From NCBI GenBank assembly GCA_937990735.1, contig CALKQT010000059.1, forward strand, positions 1 to 29,583: 29,583 nt of DNA, written 5' to 3'. Each line of letters starts with the position of its first letter. Positions within the stretch are counted from its first letter, which is position 1. Source of the DNA: an uncultured Campylobacter sp. Its GTDB lineage: Bacteria > Campylobacterota > Campylobacteria > Campylobacterales > Campylobacteraceae. Shown here in pieces: positions 1 through 7,925 of the stretch. Position numbers and translations under genes: made by a program. A model generated the notes under the pieces. It ran no database searches. It saw nothing but the letters and a program-made list of their open reading frames with translations, and was not told the DNA's origin.

Positions 1-624
1 ATGATCGCTGGCGAAACAATCGGGGCTTAAATTTAGCGCCCGCGAAATTTCGGCGCGAAGCGGTTGTCAACGCGCGCTTTATTAAATTTCGGCGCAAAGT
101 AGCCATACATGCTTTGCGCCGAAATACTCCGCACGCCCTAAACGGCCCATATAAATCGCGGCGTGTCGCTATCTACGATCATATACGAGGCGGCAAAGCA
201 CATTGCGGCCGGCAAGGCGGCTTAGCGTGCGAAGCGGTAAAATGTGCGCGGTCTAAAAAGGCTCTGTCTCGCGAGCTGTAGCGCTAGAGAGGGCCGGGCG
301 GCGCGCGCAGTAGCAGCGAACCGTCCGTACCGTCGCCAAACGCCGCGGCGGTAAAATTCAAAGCATAAAATTTCAAATGCTTAAAATTTTAAAATTTCAT
401 AACGCTAAATTTTACGACTGCTTCCGAGTCCACGCTGCGTAAGCTCTGTTTTGTGCATATCGCGCACACTAGGTTTAACCGCCGCTTTTATGACGCCGCG
501 GTGCAATCGCGCGATCAGATTTTAAAATTTCATGCGCTTTTTGCGTAAAATTTCATCCTATTAGCAATCAACGGCGCTAAATTTCGCTAAAATTCGTCAC
601 ATAAAGTAAGCTTGGGAGACGGGC
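1..624. other. Gene-poor left end
   Basis: I see no convincing coding region here on either strand. The first 30 bases could be read as an open tail ending in TAA at 28-30, but this is too short to call the end of a gene. The stretch holds a strong hairpin (86-125), a GC-rich section around 180-350, then many copies of AAATTT/AAAATTT from about 355 on. A TAAAAT at 588-593 is a possible -10 box for the gene starting at 625. Nothing else is supported. Confidence 0.5.
86..125. repeat. 14-bp perfect inverted repeat (hairpin)
   Basis: The arms ATTTCGGCGCAAAG (86-99) and CTTTGCGCCGAAAT (112-125) are perfect reverse complements around a 12-nt loop. No T-run follows on the plus strand. Read on the minus strand, the stem is followed by TTTAAT, so a minus-strand terminator or a structured RNA element is possible. 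The function is not determined. Confidence 0.6.
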
Positions 625-1431
625 ATGATAGCGATCTATTTTAGCGCCACGGGCAACACGAAGCATTGCGCGGGTAATCTCATCGCTCATCTCGGCGGCG
701 TCTGCGTCTCGATCGAGAGCGAGGCCTGCGGCGAGCTTTTAAAGCACCACAACGACGTCATTTTGGCATATCCTATCTATTTTAGCGACCTACCGCGTAT
801 CGTGCGCGACTTCCTCTACCGAAACGGCGCGAGCTTTAGCGGCAAAAACGTATTCATCCTCGCTACGATGGAGATTTTCAGCGGCGACGGGGCAGGGTGC
901 GCGGCTAGAGTTTTAAAACAATTCGGCGCCAACATAACGGGCGGCGCTCATATCAAAATGCCCGCGTTCATCCTCGACGTGGCGATTTTCAGCTACTCGC
1001 AAGCGAAAAACGAGCGCATAATCAAAGAGGCGGACGCTAAAGTCAGACGCGTTGCGGAGGCGCTTAGCGCAAATCGTCCGCCGCAAGAGGGGCTGGGCGC
1101 GCTCTGTCGTATCGCAGGGTTTTTAGGACAACGACTTTGGATGAAAATTTGGGATAAAGGCCCCTTTGCTAAGCGCAAACCGAGCCTTGATCCATCGCGA
1201 TGCATCGGCTGCGGGGCTTGCGTCAAACCCTGTCCGATGCAAAACATAAAGCTCGCTTGCAAAAAGGCGCAATTCGGCGATGAGTGCACACTTTGCTACA
1301 GGTGCGTAAACATATGCGAGTGCAGAGCGATTACGATCCTAGGCAGGGCGAAAAATTTAGAAAACTCCATCGCCGCAGACTTACGAGGGCGAGCTCATGC
1401 CTCGCAAGCTAGCAATCAATCAAATGCGTAA
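625..1431 (+). CDS. EFR1-type flavodoxin/ferredoxin fusion protein
   Basis: A 268-aa cytoplasmic redox protein. Residues 1-150 look like a flavodoxin: the N-terminal strand MIAIYFSATGNTKHCA carries the phosphate-binding S-A-T-G-N-T loop, and an AYPIYFSDLP segment near residue 50 is typical of the FMN-binding fold. The C-terminus carries two [4Fe-4S] ferredoxin motifs, CIGCGACVKPCP near residue 192 and CTLCYRCVNICE near residue 219. The second cluster ends in Glu rather than the usual Pro. This domain order matches the EFR1 family, which moves electrons between an FMN and two iron-sulfur clusters; the partner is unknown. A purine-rich GGGAGACGGG lies just before the ATG. The last 25 residues are Ala/Ser/Gln-rich and not conserved-looking. 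The gene stands alone, followed at once by decayed DNA. Confidence 0.85.
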   Translation: MIAIYFSATGNTKHCAGNLIAHLGGVCVSIESEACGELLKHHNDVILAYPIYFSDLPRIVRDFLYRNGASFSGKNVFILATMEIFSGDGAGCAARVLKQFGANITGGAHIKMPAFILDVAIFSYSQAKNERIIKEADAKVRRVAEALSANRPPQEGLGALCRIAGFLGQRLWMKIWDKGPFAKRKPSLDPSRCIGCGACVKPCPMQNIKLACKKAQFGDECTLCYRCVNICECRAITILGRAKNLENSIAADLRGRAHASQASNQSNA

Positions 1432-1433
1432 AA

Positions 1434-1828
1434 ATGGGCGAGGAAATTTTACTTTTTGATAGCACTGCGCACGGCTAAAGCGCGACGTTTCGCGACAGGC
1501 TCGATGCAGAAAAAGTAGCCCGTCGCTATATAGTGAAATTTAATCTACCGCCGCGCAAGACCCGCGTAAAATTTGGCTATAGCACACGCTACGACGACTA
1601 AATGGACGACTACGAGACCGACGAGCGCGGTAGGGTCATACTAATAAACGGCGGGGCTGCCTCATAGGGCGAGGTAAGGCAAACGGCTATATCGCCGTAA
1701 GCTACAAGAGAGAGGTGGGCAAAAAGAGAAATTTCGCTTATGCAGGCGGTCTTAAATCTCAGTCCGTCTTTTTTGCTCCGTATTTAAATTTTACTCGGTC
1801 GCTAGATACTCCTAAATTTAAATTCTAG
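1434..1828 (+). pseudogene. Decayed gene of unknown family
   Basis: From an ATG at 1434 one frame gives protein-like sequence interrupted by TAA (1476-1478), TAA (1599-1601) and TAG (1665-1667). The segments between read like real protein, for example FRDRLDAEKVARRY and YETDERGRVILINGG. After about 1670 the coding-like signal moves to another frame (ANGYIAVSYKREVGKKRNF) and runs to a TAG at 1826-1828. All three in-frame stops could each be one base from a Tyr codon. This pattern fits a gene with several nonsense mutations and one frameshift. I do not recognise the family. Chance coding-like composition cannot be excluded. Confidence 0.4.
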
Positions 1829-2253
1829 AGCCGAATGTGACGTCTTAGAATTTCAGCAAAGGTTTATCCTGTAATACTGCGCCGTGAAATTTCAGCGAAG
1901 GCTTATTTTGCCGTATACCTCAAAATTTTTAAATTACCCGCGCCGGCCCACTTAAGCTATAAAGCGCTTGCCTTATCACTTCGCCCAAGGGCAAAATGCC
2001 GCGCCTTGTCTTATTAATTCGCCGTAGAATTTCGCGGTAAAACTAAATTTTAAAATTTGACCCATTTAAATTTAAAAGCGCACGACTATCGCAAAAATCA
2101 TCCGATATTATTGGCGACGCCGGCCTAATTTTAAAATTACACCATCGCCCCTATATACGGCTATAGTCGTTAAATTTTAAGCAACAATAGGCGATAAAAT
2201 TTTAAGAATTCGCCGCCCAGCATTTCTTTACGCCGCCAAGCCCACAAAACCGC
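1829..2253. other. AT-rich spacer with repeated AAATTT words
   Basis: No gene is visible. The stretch is dominated by AAATTT and AAAATTTT words and contains an imperfect 23-nt direct repeat (1849-1910). It lies downstream of both the pseudogene and the convergent histidine-kinase gene. I see no clear T-tailed terminator hairpin. Confidence 0.5.
1849..1910 (+). repeat. Imperfect 23-nt direct repeat, two copies
   Basis: Copies at 1849-1871 and 1888-1910 match at 19 of 23 positions. They share AATTTCAGC, then AAGG, then TTAT, and start 39 nt apart. Their function is unknown, and they may be one instance of the AAATTT-rich repeats that fill the noncoding DNA here. Confidence 0.4.
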
Positions 2254-3975
2254 CTAAACCTTCTTAAAATTTACGCTAAATTTGCTTCCGCGTCCTACTT
2301 CGCTACGCAGCGAAATCCGCACATTATGGATCTTTGCGATTTGTGAGGCGATGGCTAGCCCGAGCCCCGCGCCACTATTTTGCTCGCGATTTCTGGAGCG
2401 CTCGATTTGATAGAGCTTGTCCCAAATTTTAGTTTGTAAAGCAGGCTCGATGCCCTCTCCATCGTCGCTTATGCTAAGTTCGCACGCGTCTGCACTGACG
2501 CAAAGCTCTAAAACGACGCTGCTGCGCGTAAATTTTAAAGCATTGCTTAAAAGATTGTTAATCAGCCTGATCAAAAGCAGCTCATCGCCGTTTACGCGCG
2601 CGCCCTCGGCTATCTGTGAGCTAAAACTTAGCCCTTTTTGTGCGCACAAAAGTTGAAAGTCTTGCGCACACTCGCTTGCGATTTTACTTAAGCTTACGGG
2701 CGCCAAACACACGCCGCGCTGCAAGCGGGCAAGCTCTAAAATTTGCTCTATTAGTGCCGAAATTTTACGCGCTTGATTGTTGATGACCGCGAAACTCTCC
2801 TTCGCCTCGCTCGCGTTTTGCTCGTAGGCTAGGGCGTAGTCGCTTTGAGCCAGTATGACGGCAGTGGGCGTGCGCAGCTCATGCGAAAGATCGGCGCTTA
2901 GCTGCCGCTCGCGCTCAAACGCGCTTTGCAGCGATGCTAGCATTTCATTAAACGTAGCCGCGAGCGCGCTTAGCTCATCCTTGCCTCGCGGTAGCTCTAT
3001 TCGTCGCGCAAAATCGCCGCTAGCTCCGATCTCGCTAGCTGTACGCGACATAGTGCGCACGGGCTTAAACGCTCTTTTTATGATTGCGTAGCCGCCGTAG
3101 ATGACGAGCACCACAAATAGCGGCGATAGGATAAGAGCGATTAGCATCACGCGCTTCATCGCAAGCTCAAACTCGCTAACTGCGATGACGCCGCGTATCC
3201 ATGCACTGCGCCCTTTGATCTGCGCGTCGTAATAGAAAAACTCGTCGTCATCAAGCTCCACCTCGCGCGCGCCTTGACGCGAGAGCGGCAACGCAGGATC
3301 GAAGCCTTTAGGCACAAACCCCGCGATCACGCCGCTTTGTCCGTCATGTTCGTAGAAAAATACACCGTCATCAAAGCTTTTAAATTTTCCCTCGCGCGCG
3401 GCTTTTTGCACTAAGCGGGCAAGCTTTTTTTGGCTGACGGAGCTTCCTGATACTTCGTCTAAAATATAGCCGCAAATGCCTATAATAGCGCCTGCAAGCG
3501 CCAAAATAAATACGCTGTAATAAAGCGTCACGCGTAGGCTGATAGGTAGCGCGCATGAGCTAAAATTTTCTTTAGCGGTTGTAAATACTCTAGATAAGAC
3601 TTGAGTAAAATTTCTTATCGAGATTTTAGACGCGAAATTTTGTCCTTGACTTTGCGCGAGGACGCTATTAGAATTTTGCGCTAGATCAGGCGTTGCGCTT
3701 GTAGCAGAAAAATTTGGCGCGGAATTTGATGCCGGATTTTGCGTGGAATTCCGTTTAAAATTTGACGCCTGGCTTTGAGTAGAATTTAGAGCCCGGTTTA
3801 ACTCAATATTTTGCGTGGGATTTTTCTTGCAGCTTTTCTTTAAACACGCAAAATTATGCGTAAAATTCTGTTTAAAATTTCGTACGAATTTTAATATGAA
3901 AAGCACCGTAGCGGCAAAAATCTGCTTCACAATCGCCGAAATTTTAATCCAAATCTTGCTATTTTGCCACGACAT
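2254..3975 (-). CDS. Sensor histidine kinase with low-complexity N-terminal extension
   Basis: Membrane sensor kinase of a two-component system. From the ATG at 3975 (573 aa) there is a short hydrophobic stretch (about 8-32), a long Asn/Gln/Ser/Ala-rich tract (about 34-139), TM1 (about 149-172), a roughly 100-residue extracytoplasmic sensor, TM2 (about 276-297), a HAMP linker, a HisKA box with LSHELRTP (phospho-His about residue 365), and an HATPase with NLLSNALKF, DDGEGIEP and GAGLGLAIA motifs. A TTG at 3981 is a rival start, but the GAGGG spaced 7 nt before the ATG favours 3975. The start lies inside the 3' end of the response-regulator gene, so the two are translationally coupled. Kinases of this class are usually about 430-470 aa; the excess is the N-terminal tract. 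The signal sensed is unknown; its neighbours suggest an envelope or peptide stress role. Confidence 0.88.
   Translation of the reverse strand: MSWQNSKIWIKISAIVKQIFAATVLFILKFVRNFKQNFTHNFACLKKSCKKNPTQNIELNRALNSTQSQASNFKRNSTQNPASNSAPNFSATSATPDLAQNSNSVLAQSQGQNFASKISIRNFTQVLSRVFTTAKENFSSCALPISLRVTLYYSVFILALAGAIIGICGYILDEVSGSSVSQKKLARLVQKAAREGKFKSFDDGVFFYEHDGQSGVIAGFVPKGFDPALPLSRQGAREVELDDDEFFYYDAQIKGRSAWIRGVIAVSEFELAMKRVMLIALILSPLFVVLVIYGGYAIIKRAFKPVRTMSRTASEIGASGDFARRIELPRGKDELSALAATFNEMLASLQSAFERERQLSADLSHELRTPTAVILAQSDYALAYEQNASEAKESFAVINNQARKISALIEQILELARLQRGVCLAPVSLSKIASECAQDFQLLCAQKGLSFSSQIAEGARVNGDELLLIRLINNLLSNALKFTRSSVVLELCVSADACELSISDDGEGIEPALQTKIWDKLYQIERSRNREQNSGAGLGLAIASQIAKIHNVRISLRSEVGRGSKFSVNFKKV
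3559..3876 (-). other. Low-complexity Asn/Gln/Ser tract in the kinase
   Basis: About 106 codons before TM1 encode Asn, Gln, Ser, Ala, Thr and Lys with recurring N-F, Q-N and N-S pairs. Read on the minus strand, the DNA repeats the AAAATTC/AAAATTT word. It contains no motif of a folded domain. It would lie either in the cytoplasm before TM1 or, if the first hydrophobic stretch spans the membrane, outside. Confidence 0.6.
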
Positions 3976-4621
3976 AGCCAAGCCCTCGCTTCGTTTCTAT
4001 TATATCGCCGTACTCGCCTAGCTTTTTGCGGATATTTTTGATTAAAACATCGATAACATTTGAGCTTGCTTCGTCGCTAAAATCCCAAATGCTCTCGCCG
4101 ATTTGTTCTCGGCTTAAAATCGCACCGCGATTTAGCATCAAAAGCTCTAAAATTCTATATTCCTTACCCGTTAGCTCCACTACCTCGCCCGCGCAGACGA
4201 CCAATTTTTTGCTTAGATTTAGGCGCACTTGCCTTATGACAATTTCGTTATCCGCAGTAGCGTTTTTACGCCTGATAATTGCGCGAAGTCGCGCCAAAAG
4301 CTCACGAAAATCAAAGGGCTTAACCATATAATCGTCTGCGCCCAGATCAAGTCCTGCGACGATATCTTCTTTGGCGTCCCGCGCAGTTAAAAATAAAACC
4401 GGCGTTCCCAGTCCGCGCGCCCGCGCCGCCTTCAAAAACTCAAAGCCGTCCATCACGGGCATCATCGCATCAAGCACGATAGCGTCATATTTCGCGACAT
4501 CCAAAAACTCTAGCGCTTCCTTGCCGCAAAAGGTGCAATCTACGCTGTAGCCGTCCTTTTTCAGACATTTTGCGATGATTTGATTTAGATCTTTTTCATC
4601 CTCGACAAGTAAAATTTTCAA
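3959..4621 (-). CDS. OmpR/PhoB-family response regulator
   Basis: A 220-aa DNA-binding response regulator. The receiver domain (1-115) has the acidic pair in LLVEDEKD, phospho-acceptor Asp51 in VLDAMMP, the switch Thr near 79 and Lys101 in MVKPFDF. The winged-helix effector (about 125-220) ends in the typical DVLIKNIRKKLG...ETKRGLGYVV pattern. The start is a TTG, with GGAG placed 4 nt upstream. It overlaps the following kinase gene, so the pair is co-translated. The tandem 11-bp-phased repeat at 5959-5977, between the PepSY gene and the phosphoethanolamine transferase, is a plausible binding site for this regulator, which would resemble PmrA/BasR logic. That link is inferred from position only. 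Confidence 0.93.
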   Translation of the reverse strand: MKILLVEDEKDLNQIIAKCLKKDGYSVDCTFCGKEALEFLDVAKYDAIVLDAMMPVMDGFEFLKAARARGLGTPVLFLTARDAKEDIVAGLDLGADDYMVKPFDFRELLARLRAIIRRKNATADNEIVIRQVRLNLSKKLVVCAGEVVELTGKEYRILELLMLNRGAILSREQIGESIWDFSDEASSNVIDVLIKNIRKKLGEYGDIIETKRGLGYVVAK

Positions 4622-4752
4622 AGCGCTCCTTTAAAATTTTGCTAATTCTAATCCGCCATTTTAGCCAAAAACGCATAAATTTTGCGGTGCTTTGGATGTG
4701 TAAACCCGCTCGCTTTTAAGCACCGCTAAATTTCAGTAGCATTGGAGCCGCG

Positions 4753-5382
4753 CTAATTCGCAGGCGCCTTTTGCCTAGCTCTAATCTCGCTTGCCTTTTT
4801 ATCCGCTACGCTTCCTAACCGCCCTAAAAAATTTAGCGCGCCTGCTGCGATATTTAACGCAAAAAGCCCAAATCCTACGCAGCCAAGCTTAAAATTTTGC
4901 TTAGCGATTTCGCGTTTGCAGCGGCTGCAAAGCACTGGCTTGCAAGAATTACAAACCTCCGCGCAGCTTGCTGCGCTGGCAGAATCTCGCGCGCTTGCAA
5001 AATTACTTGTATCTGAAAAATTTTGCGTATCGGCTAAATTTTGCTCGCTAGCGAAATTTTGCGCACTTGATAAATCTTGCGTCTGCGAAGAATTCCGCTC
5101 GTCCTTATAATCTTTCGCATCCGAAGAATTCTTTCGATTTTCGCGACATTCCACGCTGGAAAAATCTTTATAATTTTGCTCGCAGGACGCGAGATTCCGC
5201 TCGCTTATTTTGCTTGCTAAATTTACCGAAAAGTCTTGCGCATTTTCATCTAAATTTTTAGCCGCGTCTACATTTTGGACGCCATAGTCAGCGTTTTTGT
5301 TTAAGCTAAAATCCCTAGCATCCAAAGCCTCACTAGTTTGAGCGGAGTTATCTGCTCCACCCTTTAAGCTTTGATTTTTCAT
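4753..5382 (-). CDS. Low-complexity protein with Cys-rich and hydrophobic C-terminus, unknown
   Basis: I do not recognise this 209-aa protein. Residues 1-138 are low complexity (Asn, Ser, Asp, Ala, Gln) and include a perfect six-residue period at about 107-131. Residues 140-155 hold a cysteine cluster (C-x3-C-x2-C then C-x2-C) that could bind a metal. A hydrophobic segment of about 24 residues (167-190) follows, then a short basic tail. There is no signal peptide. AAAGGTGCGAG lies just before the ATG. The gene sits 13 nt downstream of the PepSY gene and 131 nt upstream of the response-regulator start, so it probably shares their transcript. A small metal-binding membrane-attached protein is possible; alternatively it is a spurious product of repeat-rich DNA, although the C-terminal 70 residues look like real protein. 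Confidence 0.6.
   Translation of the reverse strand: MKNQSLKGGADNSAQTSEALDARDFSLNKNADYGVQNVDAAKNLDENAQDFSVNLASKISERNLASCEQNYKDFSSVECRENRKNSSDAKDYKDERNSSQTQDLSSAQNFASEQNLADTQNFSDTSNFASARDSASAASCAEVCNSCKPVLCSRCKREIAKQNFKLGCVGFGLFALNIAAGALNFLGRLGSVADKKASEIRARQKAPAN
4990..5064 (-). repeat. 18-nt coding tandem repeat (four units)
   Basis: Inside the unknown 209-aa protein, four units follow one another at exactly six codons: QNFASE, QNLADT, QNFSDT, SNFASA. The core is AAAATTT read as Asn-Phe. This is the most regular version of the low-complexity pattern in the window and suggests growth by tandem duplication. Confidence 0.6.
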
Positions 5383-5395
5383 CTCGCACCTTTGC

Positions 5396-5899
5396 TTATT
5401 TTTGACGCTGCGAGATCTGCACGCCCGTAGCAGCGTCGATTAGCACCTCTTTTTTGCTCATACCCTGGCGCAGTTTGACTTCGTATGCGGGCTTACCGCC
5501 GTTACTTTCTAAATCAACCTCGCGAAAATCCCAGCCGGCGTTTGCGCTAAGTGCTTTGGCGCGAGCGTCTGCGGCACTGATTTTGACCTGCGAATAATCA
5601 ATTTTACTAGGCTTTAGCTTCTTTTGCGTTTGAATCTTTAAAATTTCGCCGCTTTGAGCGTCGATTTTGATCTCGCTTTCGCTACCTTCTTTATACGACT
5701 CGATCTCATAGATGAGCCTTCCGTGCTCATCGTCGATTTCTACGCTTTTTATAGTCGCGTCACCAAAGTTTTGCTGCGCGATCCCTATCGCTTGATCGAA
5801 TGAAACTTTAGCATCCTTTTCGCTAAAACTTCCTGCGTTTAATGCACCCGCAAGAGCGAATGCAGCGGCGAGCGCGCCTAAAGCTTTAAGATTTTTCAT
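5396..5899 (-). CDS. Periplasmic PepSY-domain protein
   Basis: A 167-aa exported protein with two PepSY repeats. The start at 5899 (MKNLKALG) is chosen over an upstream in-frame ATG because it has an AGGATT ribosome site and begins a clean signal peptide (basic start, Ala/Leu-rich core, cut near residue 22-23 after ALNAG/ALNA). Repeat 1 (about 35-85) has VSFDQAIGIAQ and a DAQSGEIL end; repeat 2 (about 95-160) has ISAADARAKAL and a DAATGVQI end. PepSY proteins of this kind often sit with two-component genes and may modulate the sensor or bind peptides or metals. It is first in the minus-strand unit with the regulator and kinase, directly downstream of the candidate regulator-binding repeat at 5959-5977. 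Confidence 0.85.
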   Translation of the reverse strand: MKNLKALGALAAAFALAGALNAGSFSEKDAKVSFDQAIGIAQQNFGDATIKSVEIDDEHGRLIYEIESYKEGSESEIKIDAQSGEILKIQTQKKLKPSKIDYSQVKISAADARAKALSANAGWDFREVDLESNGGKPAYEVKLRQGMSKKEVLIDAATGVQISQRQK

Positions 5900-5958
5900 C
5901 TTTAATCCTTTTGATTTTATTTCCAAATTTATTTTGGATGGCGCAATTTTAAAATTCC

Positions 5959-5977
5959 AAGATGAAGCTAAGATGAA
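5959..5977. promoter_or_regulatory. Tandem direct repeat, candidate response-regulator site
   Basis: AAGATGAA occurs at 5959-5966 and again at 5970-5977, exactly 11 bp apart, so both copies face the same side of the helix. OmpR-family regulators bind such tandem half-sites. It lies 60 bp upstream of the PepSY start and 129 bp upstream of the phosphoethanolamine transferase start. For the minus-strand gene a possible -10 (TAAATT, complement of 5926-5931) would put the repeat just upstream of the -35 position, as expected for activation. Confidence 0.45.
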
Positions 5978-6105
5978 TGCGCGAAGAATTTTAAAATTTC
6001 ACAAAAATTTTGCTGCGATTTGCTAACTGTGAAGCACGGAATTTCCGAGCATTTACCAAAACGCCGTAAAATTTCAACCTGAAATTTTATCTCAAGGAAC
6101 GCTTC

Positions 6106-7722
6106 GTGCCTAGCATTTTTAAAAATCCGTCGCAGCAGAAACTTATTTTTCTAAGCTCGCTTGCTTTTGTGGCATTTTTTAACTTCTCGTTTTTTAAAAA
6201 TACCATAAATGCCTACGGAATTTCGGGGCTAAATTTTATCTATCTTGTCTGCGACATGGCAGCTTTGATCGCCTTTTTGACGCTATTTTTTACGATTTTT
6301 AGCTCGCGCTATACGACCAAGCCGATTTTGATGATCTGCTTTTTTATTTCGTCGTTTACGGCGTATTTCATGGATAGCTATAACGTCGTAATCGATTCGG
6401 AGATGATCCGTAACGCAGCCCAGACGAACTTTGCCGAGTCAGCGGATCTTTTTAGCCCGAGACTAGCGATTTACGTGCTGGTGCTGGGCATTTTGCCCTG
6501 CGTGCTGATTGCTCGCTCGCGCGTTAGCTACCGTCCGCTTCGATTTGAAATTTTAGCTAAGCTCAAAACAGCGGGCATTTGCATAATAATCATTGCGGCG
6601 CTGCTTTTTGGATTTAGTAAATACTACGCGTCATTTTTCAGAGAGCATAAAATTTTACGCAGCTACGCAAATCCCGGATATTGGATCTACAGCGGCGTTA
6701 AATTTATCGCAAAATCTAAAAAGCAGGGCTCGCAGCCTCTGATGCAAATCGCTACGGACGCGCATATCGATAAAAATTCCACAAGCCCAAAAAAGCTCGT
6801 CGTCGTAGTCGTGGGCGAAGCGGCGAGAGCGGATAGATTTTCGCTAAACGGCTACGAGCGAGATACTAATCCGCTGCTAGCCAAAGAGCAGGGTGTCGTA
6901 AGCCTAAGCAATACCCATTCTTGCGGCACTTCGACGGCGCAAAGCGTGCCATGCATGTTTTCGCTGCTAAATCGAGAGGAATTTAGCGTCGAAAAGGCTG
7001 CGGAGGAGCAAAACGTATTAGACATACTAAGCCGCGCTGATGACATGGCAATTTTGTGGCGCGATAACAATTCCGATTCCAAAGGTGTGGCGCTGCGCGT
7101 AAAATATCAGGATTTTAAAATTCCGCAAAATAATCCAGTCTGCGACGTAGAGTGCAGGGATGAGGGGATGCTTGTGGGGCTTGATAAATTTGTCGCCGAA
7201 AACGCGGGCAAAGACGTATTAATCGTGCTGCATCAGATGGGCAATCACGGACCTGCGTATTTCAAGCGCTATAAGAAAGAATTTGAAAAATTTAGCCCCG
7301 TTTGCCGCGATAACGAGCTTGAGAACTGCTCGCAGCAAGAAATTTCAAATGCCTACGATAACGCGATTTTATACACGGATTATTTTTTAAGCAAGGTTAT
7401 AGAATTTTTAAAGCCGTATTCTAAGACACACGAAACGGCGATGATCTATATGAGCGATCACGGCGAGAGCCTCGGCGAGGGCGGCGTTTATCTGCACGGC
7501 ATGCCCTATCTTTTCGCTCCAGAGGCGCAAAAACATATCGGTGCGATAGTTTGGTTAGGTAAGGGAAAAATGCGCGAAAGATATGATCTAAGCGCGCTTA
7601 AATCGCATAAGGACGACGCTTTTTCGCACGATAATCTTTTTCACACGCTGCTTGGAATTTTTGAAGTAGATACTAAAGTGTATAACAAGGATTTGGATAT
7701 TTTAAGCGGAGTGAAAAATTAG
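6106..7722 (+). CDS. eptA: Lipid A phosphoethanolamine transferase (EptA/EptC family)
   Basis: Inner-membrane enzyme that moves phosphoethanolamine from phosphatidylethanolamine to lipid A or other envelope targets. The 538 aa match the usual family length. Five N-terminal membrane helices (about 13-30, 43-66, 72-90, 119-137, 155-171) precede a periplasmic sulfatase-fold domain. Visible motifs are VVVVGEAARADRFS (metal-ligand Glu238), the catalytic Thr region CGTSTAQSVPCMFS (Thr275/277) and YMSDHGESLGEGG. The start is GTG with AAGGAAC 7 nt before it. In Campylobacter the related EptC also modifies the flagellar rod, so the target here may be broader than lipid A. The gene is divergent from the PepSY/two-component unit, an arrangement reminiscent of pmrCAB, which suggests control by that regulator. 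Confidence 0.9.
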   Translation: MPSIFKNPSQQKLIFLSSLAFVAFFNFSFFKNTINAYGISGLNFIYLVCDMAALIAFLTLFFTIFSSRYTTKPILMICFFISSFTAYFMDSYNVVIDSEMIRNAAQTNFAESADLFSPRLAIYVLVLGILPCVLIARSRVSYRPLRFEILAKLKTAGICIIIIAALLFGFSKYYASFFREHKILRSYANPGYWIYSGVKFIAKSKKQGSQPLMQIATDAHIDKNSTSPKKLVVVVVGEAARADRFSLNGYERDTNPLLAKEQGVVSLSNTHSCGTSTAQSVPCMFSLLNREEFSVEKAAEEQNVLDILSRADDMAILWRDNNSDSKGVALRVKYQDFKIPQNNPVCDVECRDEGMLVGLDKFVAENAGKDVLIVLHQMGNHGPAYFKRYKKEFEKFSPVCRDNELENCSQQEISNAYDNAILYTDYFLSKVIEFLKPYSKTHETAMIYMSDHGESLGEGGVYLHGMPYLFAPEAQKHIGAIVWLGKGKMRERYDLSALKSHKDDAFSHDNLFHTLLGIFEVDTKVYNKDLDILSGVKN

Positions 7723-7925
7723 AATTTCGCGCTAAATTCCGTCGTAAATTGTGAGTGAAATTTTAGCAGCAAAAATTCTATTGGCAAAATTCTAATTTAA
7801 GCTTAGTTTGAAATTTTACCTAAACTTGAGCGAAATCTGCTCTAAAAATTTTTGTGTAAAAGCTAATATAGAGGCAAAGTGCTGCAAAAACTCAATCTCT
7901 CATTTATCGTTGCGAGTTATGAATT

